Positions 10,860 through 22,329 are shown, numbered from the stretch's first letter. The stretch: DNA of 64,000 bases from Adiantum capillus-veneris (GCA_014529385.2 CM043962.1:123246470-123310469); one strand, 5' to 3'. Made by a program: numbers and translations. Notes: generated by a model not told the origin, from the letters alone.

Positions 10860-11690
10860 TGCTTAGTTTACACGGGAGACTCTAACAAATTTCTCCCAAG
10901 ATTTCTCGCCATAGTTTGTTTTCTTGGCATTCATATAGGAATGTGACATTTTAGAGTTCACAATGATGACTTGTGAGAGAGAGGGCGGTCTCGTAGTTGC
11001 CAATATAAGCGATGTTGGAATTGTGGTCTCATAGGACATATTCGGCATTGTTGCTTAAGACATATGATACGACGACAATGATGTATGAAAGATGCAAAGA
11101 CAATTTTGACACATGCTAGAGTGGTGGCTTCATATGTAGTGATGGTGATGCCATGTTTACCTTTGGTGTTCCTCTTGCTTACATGTCTTCAAGAGGTGGC
11201 ACTTCTTCCCATTGGTTGTTAGGTGAGGATGCAGTTTTCCATGACAACACATCGTGAGTTGTTTAGCACTTTCTCTAGTGAGAGCTTTAGATGTGTACAA
11301 TTGGCTAATAATTTAACATTTGACATTACAAGTGTAGGAGATGTTTGCTTGTCATTTTCAGTGATGCGTCCTTTATGGTACGACATGTGTGTTATGTTCC
11401 TCAGCAGAGACAAAGTTTCATCGCAGTGAGACAATTACCAGATTGTCGGTGTTAGACACTACTTAGAGGGTAGTCTTTAGATCGTTAGTGATTGTCGAGG
11501 GAGCCCATAGTGGCTTGGTATATGCTATGCATGTATCTGAGGTACAAGATGACATAGTCTTGATTTTACTGTTGGCATGCATTGAGCGAGAGGAGACGAG
11601 ACATGTCTCCTTCATGAGTGAGCTCCACCATGCTCATCATAGGATTTGTCAAGAACTAACAAGGCCTCTTGACTCAAATTAGAACTAAAG
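10860..11690 (+). pseudogene. Decayed copia fragment: leader, zinc knuckle, protease, pre-integrase
   Basis: Pieces of a copia polyprotein can be read in shifting frames. A copia-leader-like motif TTTACACGGGAGACTCT lies at 10,867. A CCHC knuckle CWNCGLIGHIRHC lies near 11,008-11,048. A protease-tail-like run HRELFSTFSSESF...VGDVCLSF is near 11,250-11,360, followed by a VRHVCYVPQ-like segment in another frame (about 11,377-11,405). Then comes GLVYAMHVSEVQDD...SELHHAHHRI (11,510-11,650), matching the pre-integrase region in layout. Most of gag appears deleted between the leader motif and the knuckle. The fragment ends where LTR-A begins. The order of motifs supports copia; each motif alone would be weak. 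Confidence 0.5.
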
Positions 11691-11694
11691 GCTA

Positions 11695-12368
11695 GTACAT
11701 CTGATGATTATGGCAAGTCAAGAACAACATCAACATGAGATCTGCGAGGTTTGGGGGTTGCGGTACGGAGTCCAAATGCTGAAAACTAAAAACACTGATG
11801 CAATGAATAGTTTTTTCACTAGGAATCTGCAAACACTGATGGTAGTTTGCAAATGCAAAAACGCTAGGCTGATCTATTGTTTGTTGCAAAAACGCTGGGG
11901 AATCTGCTATGAAATGCTAACGCAAGGCTGATATGCAAATGTTGGAAAAACACTAGGCTGTGGTCCTGAGCCAAAACACTGGTCTTACTAGAAGGTGCAC
12001 TTTGAGTTGGTGGACTCCTGCTGCCTCTTCTGCCAAAAAGTGCTAGTGCTAGCTTTTCTTATATATCGACTTACCAACTTTGCCCTAACCAGTTTCCCAA
12101 CAAAGTCACTTATTAATAATAAGTGAAAAATGGCTAAAATAGGGAAAACGGGTTCTCTGCACTGTAAAATGCTCCTGATGGTGGGTACTGACTGTAATTT
12201 GACGATCATGCTGTGTGCAACCAGAGGATATGCAACTAATCTAAGTGCCTGGACATGCACGATCTACGAACAGACTCACAAAGGTGCCAAAACAAATCCT
12301 AAGCTAACTGAACCCTTGTCATAAAGTAGCTTGTCCACATGCACATAGGGTTGGATGTGCATGTGACA
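11695..12368 (-). repeat. Chromovirus 3' LTR (LTR-A), partial, minus strand
   Basis: Read on the minus strand, the LTR starts TGTCACATGCACATCC at 12,368 and matches LTR-B (23,682 down) block by block: the LTR start, the block with TTATTAATAATAAGTG, and the repeated AAAACRCTAGGCTGATC units. The match fades near 11,720, against the decayed copia fragment, so the distal end is missing. LTR-B suggests a full length of about 1.35 kb. Confidence 0.7.
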
Positions 12369-12382
12369 TCCCCTCCTTTTTA
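12369..12382 (-). other. Polypurine tract of LTR-A element
   Basis: On the minus strand the run AAAAAGGAGGGGA directly precedes the LTR start TGTCACATG. LTR-B has AAAAAGGGGGGA at the same place. Confidence 0.6.
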
Positions 12383-12399
12383 AAGTGAGGTAGTGGTAC

Positions 12400-12560
12400 C
12401 AAACTGTATGGCATCGAGGGAGGTTGCCAACAGTGTCTGGATGAATCCTAGGAAGGACTCTTCGCTAGCCCACTTTGATGTGTGGGTCATGCAATACTTG
12501 AACTTCATAAAGGTTTCTAATGCTTGCTTCTTTGGGCCACGTCAAAAGTGACACAAAGTC
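12400..12560 (-). pseudogene. Chromodomain remnant of LTR-A chromovirus
   Basis: The minus strand reads KKQALETFMKFKYCMTH and then WASEESFLGFIQTLL. This lines up with the chromodomain tail read from the LTR-B element (KKQ...FLKFKDRETHKAVWVDEEFFKDYPKL) and lies at the same distance from its LTR. Chromodomains at the integrase end steer gypsy integration to marked chromatin. Only about 45 residues remain, and the neighbouring sequence jumps to gag/protease, so reverse transcriptase and integrase are deleted. Confidence 0.45.
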
Positions 12561-12591
12561 ATCTATGGCTGCATCAATGGTTCAACTGCAT

Positions 12592-14560
12592 CTATGGACG
12601 TAGGTCCACCTTTTTCAAGAATCTCTGAGGAGGAAAATTCCTGAAACCATTGATTGTATCTACAATGAGGTTAATTTCACTAGAACAAGCATCAACTAAA
12701 CCATCATCCTTGTGAACAATCACATCTTTATCTTGAAAATCATCATCATTGTGAATAATCACATCTTTATCATGCAAAATATATGTGTCATGCTTTGGAG
12801 AAGACAAGACTGAGAGAGTCTCCTTCACCTGAATCTTTTCAATCTTTGCCTGCACATTAGAAATGAGAGATGAAGAATGAACAACTTCCTCCCCACGAAT
12901 GACAATGGGAGAGTCACTTTTGGCATTGAAAATGAAAGTATTGGCTACTCAATCAATGAGAGGGTTATGCTTACAAAACCATCGAATGCCTTAAAGCATA
13001 TCACATCCTGAAAGAGGAGATACTACAAATTTTCTGTGAAAGGACACTTGTTGAACCGTAAATATTACATCAAGGAACTCTTGTGTAATGAGAGAGTCAA
13101 TACCGGGAGCAAAGCCCGACACCTCGAAAGGAAACGTCTTGCTAACCTCCAAGTGGGCTCTTTCGACAAGAGAGTCACTTATCACATCATGCATACTTCC
13201 TGGATCAAACAATATGACAAAACGCTGACCCTTCACATGACCATAACACTTAATGAGAGACTCATCAATGGGAGGATCATGAGAAACTTGGGTCACACTC
13301 GTGTTCTCTATTATGGCATTAACAGAGGATGTGGGTTTAGTGGGTTCTTTAGATTTTCTATATTCAACCTTAGGACATGTTCTTTTTATGTGACCCTTGA
13401 TGTCACAATGATAACATCGACCTTCCTTAGAATAAATGCTTTGTTCTTCTGACATAATGTATCCTCCTAAAAAATTTTGTGCTGCTTTTTCATATGGAGT
13501 GAGCTTAGGTTTAGCAATTGTGTTAGCTTTACCCTTAGATTCATTGTGTGAGTTCTTTTGTGAGAGACTAGAGGATGATTGGCTAGAACAGTTACCATTC
13601 TTACCGTTCTTACCATTCTAAGGGTTCTAAGAAGTGTGAGAGGTACTTTGAGAAGTCTCGTCTCCTTAGGCTTTCCCTTATTGTGCTTCATCTCCTTTGC
13701 AAGAGCAATCGCTACCGCCTGGTTGAGATCTATGAGGTCAAAGAATTCGACATCAAACCTAATATAGTTGTCCAACCCAAAAATAAAAGCCTCCTTGTGC
13801 TCATCATCCGATTTGCGTAATTGGGTGTCAAGTTGCAAAACACAATTAGAGAAAGACATGACTAGCATATTATTTTGCTTGAGGCTATGCCAATCGTCCT
13901 TCAACCGTGCAAGGTATTGTGGTGGCATAAAACACGCCTTGAGCTTGTCTTGGAAGTCAGCCCAATTGAAGGAAAGGGGCGTGCCTTTGTCGGCTTCCTC
14001 TAGGTGCGCGGCCAACTGTGTCTCTTGCCATGCGTGGTACCAATTAATGGCATCATTGACTAGGTTCATGTCTGTCGTTCAAACCTTGCTATTCCCTGTC
14101 TTCTTATTTGTCACAAAATAAGCATTAAATTGATGCAACAAAGAATGAATAACACTAGCATCCATCTTACCGTCATACTTACTGACGTGATCTTCTCTGT
14201 GACGGGGTTTTTGGAGTTTGAGTCTCTGCTACTTGATGAACTACCTACCAACATCTTTGATCGGCTCAAATTTCGAGGTGAGTACATGTATGACCAACTC
14301 TTGCATGCATTGGTCTCTCTGTGCCTCACGCTTTAACTCCAAGGCCGCTCGCCTGCCGCCAAGCGCTCATGCTCCAAGACTAACCGTCTTTCTTTGCGCT
14401 TGCAATCAAATTCTGCCTTTCTTTCTTTGACCACCAAGAATGCTTGCTCGCGCTCATGCTCTAAGGCTATTGTTCTTTCTTCGCGCTCACGATCCAAGGT
14501 GGTGCATTGCGCTTGTTGTCATATCATCTTGTCCATCATCCTCTTGACCAAATCCTCCAT
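12592..14560 (-). pseudogene. Chromovirus Gag and protease, minus strand, broken
   Basis: Reading down from ATG at 14,560 (MEDLVKRMMDK), a charged, Arg/Glu-rich segment predicted to be coiled coil covers about the first 90 residues (EHEREQAFLVVKERK). Then, in other frames, come the gag domain (14,069-13,467; LKACFMPPQYLARLKDDWHSL), a CCHC knuckle (CYHCDIKGHIKRTC, near 13,415) and a protease with the catalytic-type motif ILFDPGSMHDVIS (near 13,230). The chromovirus at 44,248 has the same DPGS form. At least three frame changes and several stops break it. An acidic segment near 12,592-12,855 follows the protease. Pol after the protease is missing. Confidence 0.7.
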
Positions 14561-14604
14561 CGGATTTGGTGCAAACCGTGGTGTAGATGGGGAAGGGTCT
14601 TGAG

Positions 14605-14840
14605 TTCCTCTTCATGTAATGACCATACACTGATTTCCTCTTCATGTAATGAACATACACTGACTTCTTCACCACCTTCATGCAAATGTCCATTCCGCTT
14701 CAGGTAATGACCATACACAGAGTTCTTGGTACGTAAGTTCACGAGGAACTTGGGTTCTTGTGGTTCTTGGACTCTTGAGTTCTTGAGGTTCTTGAGTCCT
14801 TGAGGGTCTTGAATTCTTGAGGTTCTTATGGTTCTTCTTT
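14605..14840. repeat. Two short tandem-repeat blocks in a retroelement leader
   Basis: The first block (14,605-14,730) repeats a 30-base unit around TTCATGTAATGACCATACAC; the best two units start at 14,611 and 14,641, with a worn unit near 14,698. The second block (14,735-14,840) repeats variants of TTCTTGAGGTTCTTGAG. Both lie upstream (minus strand) of the gag start at 14,560 and so would be in that element's leader. Confidence 0.6.
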
Positions 14841-14948
14841 AGCTTGGAATTTTTGTTAGAGAAGGATCTTCTCTTACCCAAGTCTGCTAAGATTGTTTAT
14901 GGCCTCTGTCAATTTTGCAAGCATAATCGAGGGCGATTACAATGCTTT

Positions 14949-14960
14949 CAGGAGGGGGTA
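14949..14960 (+). other. Polypurine tract before plus-strand LTR-C1
   Basis: CAGGAGGGGGTA precedes TGTCACAAATG. The 35 bases before it (ATCGAGGGCGATTACAATG) are conserved at 21,535-21,575 (minus strand) and at 51,382-51,411, marking the same 3' end of three related gypsy elements. Confidence 0.6.
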
Positions 14961-15575
14961 TGTCACAAATGGGTGACGTGCCCTAGACACACTCACAAAG
15001 TTGGTTGTTTGGGCAGCAAACCTGGACACACACAGTCAGGCCGACAGTACACGCGGCAGTCTGTACGGCATTACCCAAATTTTTGGCACAAAACGCGCTA
15101 ACAGGTTGACGTGGTACAATGTAATAAAATCCACTTTTTGCGGAGATGTTGATGATGTGGCAGCATACAGAAATCCTGCTTTTATGTTGGCTGAACTTCG
15201 ATGGATGATTTTAGTAAGGCTTTTGGGACAAATTGCTTTATTTTAAAAAACTGTCAAGCTTTTGATTTTGGGGCTCTGATTTTGGTCATCCCTTGTAACA
15301 ATAAATAAGTGGGCAGGGCCTTACTTCTCTGAGCTTGCAACAATAAATAAGTGGGCAGGGCCGCACTTCTTTGAGCATCTGGACACAAAGTCTGAGAGTG
15401 AGCACCTACCCACTATCTTGTACTTTGAACACAGATTAATAGAAAAAAAAATACCGAAAGGGGCACTAGTCTTTGGGGCCAATATCTCTAGGCACAGAAC
15501 TACGCCGAGCCGTGTCGACTCAAGTGTGAATTGTGAACTATTTTGAAGTGAATCTCTTCTGTGTTGTGGTAGAGG
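14961..15575 (+). repeat. LTR-C1, plus strand, arm of an inverted LTR pair
   Basis: It starts TGTCACAAATGGGTGACGTG. Its reverse complement matches 16,960-17,455 at the start, in the middle (GATGTGGCAGCATACAG versus CATGGCAGTAGCATATG) and in the last 130 bases (ATACCGAAAGGGGCACTAG versus ATACCGAAAGGGGTGCCAA). It contains a 42-base tandem duplication (15,301 and 15,343, ATAAATAAGTGGGCAGGGCC). It therefore faces the minus-strand LTR across a gag fragment. Confidence 0.65.
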
Positions 15576-16866
15576 TTCTCTGAGTCAAGATCTCATTAGT
15601 GGGGTAAGTCAAATTTCTCAAATGTATCAAGAAACCCCGTTTCGCATGACCCATTAATTCTTGAATAGAACCGAACTTTTGTTCAAGGTAAAAATCTCGG
15701 ATCTCTATAGGGAGTCCGCAACAAAACTGCTCAATCTGTTCCTTAAAGGTGGCCCTTGTAAATGAGGAGGTTGGTAGAAAAGACTCTAAAAACCTCTCGC
15801 AATAAGCATCCAAAGAATATCCCTTGGTCATTCGAAGATGGTTCCAAGCAGTTCTTATATCCCGTTCGTACTCCGGGTTAGCCAAGAAGAACTAAAGAGC
15901 CTTTGGAATTTCAATTGATTGGATCTCTTTTCTCAGAAGAAGAGTGGAACACCATGTTCGAGCATTTCCTTTGAGAAAAGATGCAGCCCTCCTAATCTTG
16001 GAGTGCTTTGAGTAATGCGCTCCAGAGAAGGCTATGTCAAACTACTACCAAAGCCCTCATAGCATCTTGGAATCCAAAAAAGGATTCAAATTTTATTGAT
16101 TGTCCACCTTCTCTAAATTCTTTAGCTTTCTTGCTCGTCTTCAAGGAAGTCATATTGTTGGCTTTGTAGAAGTGCTTCTTCTTTGCATAAAACATATGGT
16201 CATCAGAGTCTGAACTGTCAGAGGATGACTCCTCCATAGAGCTATCAAATTTTGGGCAGAACCTAAGTTTCTTTGCCTTTTTCTTGCCCTTTCTGAAGCT
16301 TTGCTTTTTGCCCTTTCTGTCCTTGTCGCTCGAGTCAGAAGAGCTAGAAGAATGGTCAAAAGAAGAGGAAGAGGAAGAACTGGGTAGTCCTTCAAAGCGT
16401 GCACGCTTCTTTTTCTTTCTTGCACATGCAAAAGAAGATTGATAGCCCAAATAACCAGGGTAGTCAATCCCCTTCTTGCGCTTTTTCAATTGCTTTTTGG
16501 ATTGATTTTTCGTGTCCAAAAGCTGACTAATTTGAGTCTGAACCACCTCTTGAAGTTCTTGTTTTGTAAACATCCTCAGAGAAGGAGGTTTCTTGATTGT
16601 TGGTTCGGTGGCTTTTTGCAATAGAGTGTGCACTTCAGCGATAGATTGCTGAGACAAAAAAATTGCAAACTGAGGGTCTTTCACGAATTTAATCATCTGC
16701 TTTGTGCACTCATCAACCTGCTATTGACGTTGTATCTCTTGAAGTTCATACTGAGTAGGCCAAGGTGGCCCGTACTCTTCCTCTATTAATTTGTTAAAAT
16801 CTTTTGCGTGGTCTCTGCCCACTTTAGTAGATGCAAAACAAGTCAATTGCTTCTATTCGGAATCCA
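15538..16866 (-). pseudogene. Gypsy Gag fragment between inverted LTRs
   Basis: The likely start is ATG at 16,866 (minus), with a stop soon after. The region 16,696-16,037 reads through a Lys/Ser-rich linker (KKRKKGIDYPG, runs of Ser, SSDSSDSDD). Then KKAKEFREGGQSIKFESFFGFQDA matches the entry to the gag domain of the chromovirus at 46,113 (KLKKFKEGGKSISFL). After a break, 15,885-15,538 holds the middle of the gag domain (AWNHLRMTKGYSLDAYCERFLE). No zinc knuckle, protease or polymerase follows; the frame runs into the inverted LTR-C1. It is a 5' LTR-leader-gag piece of a chromovirus-like element. Confidence 0.65.
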
Positions 16867-16959
16867 TAAGTGTCACAAAATAAGGAATCGAATTTCCCAG
16901 TAGAAGAGAAATCGGTTGTGCTTTGAAACCACTGTTACAAACTTGGACACCCCAAGTCA

Positions 16960-17455
16960 AGATTCTTCCGCAGCACAATAGATATTCACTTCAAATTAAT
17001 TCACAGTTCACAAGAGAATCGCACTGCTTGGCGTAGTTCCGTGCCAAGAGATAGCGGCCCCATATAGATTGGCACCCCTTTCGGTATTTATTTTTATATT
17101 AATCTGTGAGCAAAGTACAATTGAGCCCGCGAGTGCTCGCTCTCAGACTCTGCATCCAGATGCTCTGAGAAGTGAGCCCCTAAGGTCACTTATAAAGAGT
17201 TTACAAGGGTTGCTAAAAGCATAGCGCTAAAAGTATTAAACTTTCAAAAGAAAACTGTCCCAAAACCTGCCAGCGCTAAAAACGGAATTCCAAACAGCTA
17301 TCCATAAAACGCGGAACTTTCATACAGTCAGCGTAAAAAGCAAGATTCCATATGCTACTGCCATGTCACCCTGTTCGTACACACTGCCACATCAGCAAGC
17401 CTGCAACGTGTGTGTTTGTGTCTAGGTGGCTCTACCACGTCACCAGTTTGAGACA
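16960..17455 (-). repeat. LTR-C2, minus strand, arm of an inverted LTR pair
   Basis: On the minus strand it starts TGTCTCAAACTGGTGACGTGG at 17,455 and runs to about 16,960, just before the gag leader. It matches LTR-C1 in inverted orientation. The position before gag makes it the 5' LTR of that fragment. Confidence 0.65.
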
Positions 17456-17561
17456 AACAAATTATAACATTTAAATTTGTTAGTTTCACTGGGTTTTTTT
17501 CCAACTACATGCAATGTCATCACTTTGTGACATGGACACTCCAAGCTAGAGATCTACCACA

Positions 17562-17685
<124 letters not shown>

Positions 17686-17689
17686 AGAG

Positions 17690-18060
17690 CCGACATGGCA
17701 TGGCAGAGTTCTGAGCCAAGATGCACTTGCCCCAAAGATTGGTGCCCCTATTTCTTTATTATTACTTTGCAAGAGTACAATGTCTGGGGGTTCTCTTTCT
17801 CACTCTATAGCTAATCTTCCAAGGGTGAGGCCCTGGCTCTGTATTTAAAGGCCCTTGGCCAAAAGAATACATGAAAATCCATGTTCCCAAAAGCACTGGA
17901 TCCCAAAAGCAGTAACCCCAAAATCTGGCACCCCATGATGTGCATCGTATAAAGTGGGGGCATCCATACGATGCCATTTCAACATTCAGTAAGAAACATG
18001 GAATGTTTGTACAGCAGTGCCATGTCAGCCACTCTACGCAGATTGGAGTCCTAGGTTTAT
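17690..18060 (-). repeat. Fragment of a related gypsy LTR, minus strand
   Basis: On the minus strand it ends with GGGGCACCAATCTTTGGGGC...CAGAACTCTGCC, matching the ends of LTR-C1/C2, and has GCTGACATGGCACTGCTGTAC where LTR-C2 has GCTGATGTGGCAGTGTGTACG. The start is worn away. This is the distal half or so of one LTR. Confidence 0.45.
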
Positions 18061-21000
18061 TTTAAGAGGATTTGGGCCCCTTGAATGCGTTTTGTAAGTT
18101 GTGTAGGGTTAGGTTTTGAACCCTAACCCCCTTTGGACTGTCAAAGGTGGAAGCGGAAGATGCAATTGAGACAAGAACTGGCTCGTGATGTGGTGGCATC
18201 TTAACTCCGATCTAAAACACCTGCAATGCCACATACATGAACAAGGCACACCTGTGGAGAAGAGATATCACTGAGGCAGAAAGAGACAGGACATCTGAGA
18301 ATGAAAGAGAGAGAGAGATCTGGGAAAGACTCTCCATGTTGATAACAAGTTGCTTATACAATTGACCAACCAGCATAGATCTGACATGCCCTATGGATAG
18401 GCCCGAGGTACACACAAGTGTGACTAATACTCACAATGCCAACTACTTTGCACACGAGACCACTGACATGGTCTCCACATGGGTACCATCTCCAACATGC
18501 TCTGAGAGCATAGATCTGGTGCACCTCCTCTTGGCTGGATCTAGATCTAGATCTGGTTTTTGAATGAGAAACCAAGCCACTGCATGATCACAAGGTCTGG
18601 CCGCCCAAGGAAACGTTGCATTGTAGTGATGGTCTCCAAGCATTGCAGCCCATGAAAAACGATGGGGCTGATTTACTGAGCAAAAACACTGGGCTGACAA
18701 GTAGCAAAACGCTGGTTGCCTTGCATCTGCTACAAGCCCCCTTGGGGCACCCAAGGGAGGGCGCCCCTCTCTGGGCTCTACTACTGTGCTAATGATGTGA
18801 CCCCCCTGATGATGTGACCCCCTTGCTCCCTATATAGGCCCAAAGGCTGGCTGCCCAACCCACTCCTCAAGCCCCATGACCCTAGAAAAAATGGAATAAA
18901 TAGGAGGACAATAGGAGAGGGCACCGGATGCCCATAAGGCTCAAGGGAAAAATGTGCCAATGCTGGGGGAAAATATTCCCAGCTTGTAGAAGCATAGATA
19001 TCTATGGAACCAAGCCAAACCGAAGGCTAAACACATCCCGAGATGAGAAACCTACCTCACAGCCACAGAACAACCCTCACTCCCTAACACCCATCCCTGG
19101 AAGAAACTAGGACCAACTAAGAGAGATGCATGAACCCCCTATTAGCTCCTGAAAAGAAAGATGGACTAGGAAGCTAGAGTAAGTAATCTGCAACTGGAAA
19201 AGAGAGGGTTTTGTTGACAGGGATATCTCCTATAGAACTCCGAGATCGAATAATATGTGGCCACCATACCATCCAACCACTGCCCCCAAAAGACGTCTGG
19301 GAAGTACAATGATGTCCTCTCTGAAAGTAAATCCAGCTCTATCAAGAATATCCTTAACTCAACCGACTCACAAGTTGCACAACTAGCATTTGCAGAAGGT
19401 ACTGTTGCTGACCGTTCTAAGAGAATGCATCAAAATTGAGGGTTAAGGCATAAAAGTAATGGTACCCGGATCATTCCCAACTCTATAAAGTGCTCCATCC
19501 TTGAGGAAAAAGTTGAAAACCTACACCTTCGGTCATATGCAACATGTTAGAATCTCCAAGCTACTACAGGAAGTCCAAAGAATGTCCGATGACAAAAGAA
19601 CCAAAGACTGCTATTGATCTTCATCTCTCTTGAACACCACCCGAGAGAATATCACCCCATTCTCAGAGTGAATCAGGAATTGATATCCAACAAAAAGGAA
19701 CACACATAAGTACTGAGGCTACAACTAATATGGCAAGATCAAGAGACCCTGCACCCAAGCTCTACAAGAGAAGAACAAGGTGCTATAGAAAGCCACCAAA
19801 TAGGCTGTCAATCATGTCTGCTGCACATGGAACCACTGGTACTAAAAGGAAGTAGTCCATAGAAACTAACTCCCAAACTAGCTCCACAGCCCTCTCTAAA
19901 GGGAGAAGACTCAAACCATGGATAACTGTCATAACTCTCCAATAGTCTACCTATGTAACTAGATCACCCAATGTAGGTGAATCCGAAAGGAAATATATCT
20001 GTGGAACTTGGAAACCAAATGTGGGAGAATCAAGAAGAACATCTCCCCAGCTGCAAAGAATGGCATGGCTAATTGTAACTGGTTCCTAGTCCAAGAAGGA
20101 CCGCTATCCACCTGTATGAAGCAACATGCCTATCTAAGGATAAGGGAAGTAGGTGCGTCCTGAATAGTACAATCTCCAAAAAAGACAAGGCATGGGAACT
20201 ACTGCTTGGATGCACTAGGAGGAGCATTTGTCACACCACAAATCCAAAAGACGGATCAATTACCGAAGTGACTAAAGATAACACCTGCCAAGATACTAAC
20301 TGCACTGTGGGATAAATCACACTATCCAAAGCCACAGAAAATAAGCAAGGAAACCAAGGACTAGAAGTCACCCTGCATGGTACTCCACTGAATGGAGCAC
20401 CGGAAATTGACTGAAGATAATAACTTGGAAGCCCCCTATGAAATACAAGTATCCTCAAAAATATGCTATGAGGTAACAATTAACTCAACCCCACGTTGGA
20501 ATAGAGCAAATACTGTCATTGAAAGCTCTAGAGCTAAAGCTGAGAACTCCTCCCAAGATAGAAAGCGTCCCTCCTACTCAATCCTGGGAAAAGACAACAA
20601 GTAACACCAGAAAGAAATGTGAGACAACCTTGGGTAAAACTGCTTCCTCTGTAACCTGAATCTCATAGAACTAAAGACCCAAAGAGAATCACACCATCAG
20701 TAAATTTGGCCTGCTAATATTAGGAAGACCTGAAGGGTTGTCACCTGAGGATCGTGTTTGCCAAAGAAGTTCTCAAGGTTAAAAAATAACCTAGCTACTC
20801 AAGCAAACTCCCTGAGGTCGAACCAAATGTCCGCCACCTCTCTGCATCTGCCAAAGTCAAATCTGTAGGTACAATCCAATACAACATGCCAAACTCCACA
20901 AAAACTCAGAAGAGCACATATACACCAATTGTGTAACTTGATTCCTTAAAATCTTCATCAAAATTGTCATGTGTACTTGTGCTGAAGAGAACCTACCCAC

Positions 21001-21299
21001 AACTAAATTGTGCAATGAATACCCAACACACAACATGACACCAATACTCAAAGGAAGAGTAAAGGAACCAGGTCGGGGAACAAGCCCGTGAAGAACATTG
21101 GGGCTGATCTGTAACATGCCAGAAAGCCGAGCCAAAAAAAAAGCAAGGGAAGAACCTGCTCTACTTGCCAGCCGTGGCTAGATCTCCACCTGAGGAACTA
21201 CCCCCAAGGTTGGAGCTTTCCAAAGGGATGTACGGAAGAAGCATCCAAATGTTGTTGACTGCGGAAGTAGGAACTAGATGTCCCCACTAACTGCCGACA
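18061..21299. other. Unassigned 3.2 kb stretch
   Basis: No polymerase, integrase or gag motif found. At 18,660-18,730 units like AAAACACTGGGCTGA recall LTR-A/B, so the left part may be LTR-derived. On the minus strand between about 20,200 and 19,780 a long hydrophobic frame with a few TAG stops can be read (for example LLPLERAVELVWELV), but another frame is equally open upstream. I cannot tell decayed coding sequence from chance, and no function is proposed. Confidence 0.25.
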
Positions 21300-21545
21300 C
21301 TACATGACGGAGAAAAAGGACCTTTCGAAAAGAATTTATGGACAAAAGGTATTCCAAAACTGTTGACAATAGGTAGCCAAGGTATTATTTTTTGTCGTCC
21401 TCGGATGGTTCTAAGCCATGATTTCATACGATTTTGCAAGTTGGTAACACCTTATGCATCTTTCAAAAGGGCTTCGACCTTTCTCTGTCCGGAGTCTGTC
21501 CTTTGGGTCATGCCATGTCATCACTTTTGACATAACCCCCTCTTG
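21300..21545 (-). repeat. LTR-C3 start plus polypurine tract, minus strand
   Basis: The minus strand reads CTTTCAAGAGGGGGTTA and then TGTCAAAAGTGATGACATGG from 21,532 downward, preceded by GTAATCAAGGGTGATTACAC. This is the same 3' end signature as at 14,925-14,961 and 51,382-51,416. How far the LTR runs into the unassigned stretch is not clear. Confidence 0.5.
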
Positions 21546-21694
21546 AAAGAAGTGTAATCACCCTTGATTACACTTGCAAAACCAACATAAGCCAAAAACC
21601 AGTTCAATAGACACTAACTCTAAGTATCTATGCACTAGACAACGCATATTGAGTACTTGCACAAAGACGATAGTCACTGAACATTCGCATCATT

Positions 21695-22045
21695 ATCCCC
21701 ATCGAGATTTTTGATGAGAATCATGATCATTGCAACGTATTTAGCAATCATATCCAGATCTCACCGATCTCTAGCGGATGTCAGGATTGACTAAATTGTG
21801 TTACTATCATTGTCTTTCAAACATGCACTTAAACGTCACACACGTGATAGAGCACATATATCGAATTCTGTTCCCATCGAGATTTTTGCTGAGAATCATA
21901 ATCATTGCAACGTATTTAGCAATCATATCCATATCTCACCGATCTCTAGCAGATGTCGGGATTGACTAAATCGTGTTACTATCATCGTCTTTCAAACATG
22001 CACTTAAACATCACACACGTGATAGAGCACATATATCTAATTTTG
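21695..22045. repeat. 175-bp tandem duplication
   Basis: Two units with a period of 175 bases, starting at about 21,696 and 21,871, share CCATCGAGATTTTT, GCAACGTATTTAGCAATCAT, GGATTGACTAAAT and CACACACGTGATAGAGCACA with few differences. It lies just inside the 3' end of the LTR-C3 element, in non-coding sequence. Confidence 0.85.
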
Positions 22046-22329
22046 TTAAGGGATTCCCATTTCAAAGTACTTCTTTTCATAAAGTCAAACATTAGAATAT
22101 TGTCAGCCCATCAGTACCCTGAAATTTCAAAAGAAATCAACGACTTTAATCCATCTGGGTAATCTGTGGCAAAGGAATGGAGCAACTCCCCTCTTGTGAA
22201 GTCCTCACTGCACCAGATCATAGTCACAGGGGACGCCCATTTTTGGGCTTCCCGTTATAACAGGCCTGTACAACATACAGGGTGGTACTATTTCAATTAC
22301 CTGTTAACTTTACACAGAGCATTGTGAAG

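Noticed and set aside
14605-14840. CRISPR-like array
   Set aside because: Units are imperfect, contiguous and without unique spacers; this is a plant minisatellite.
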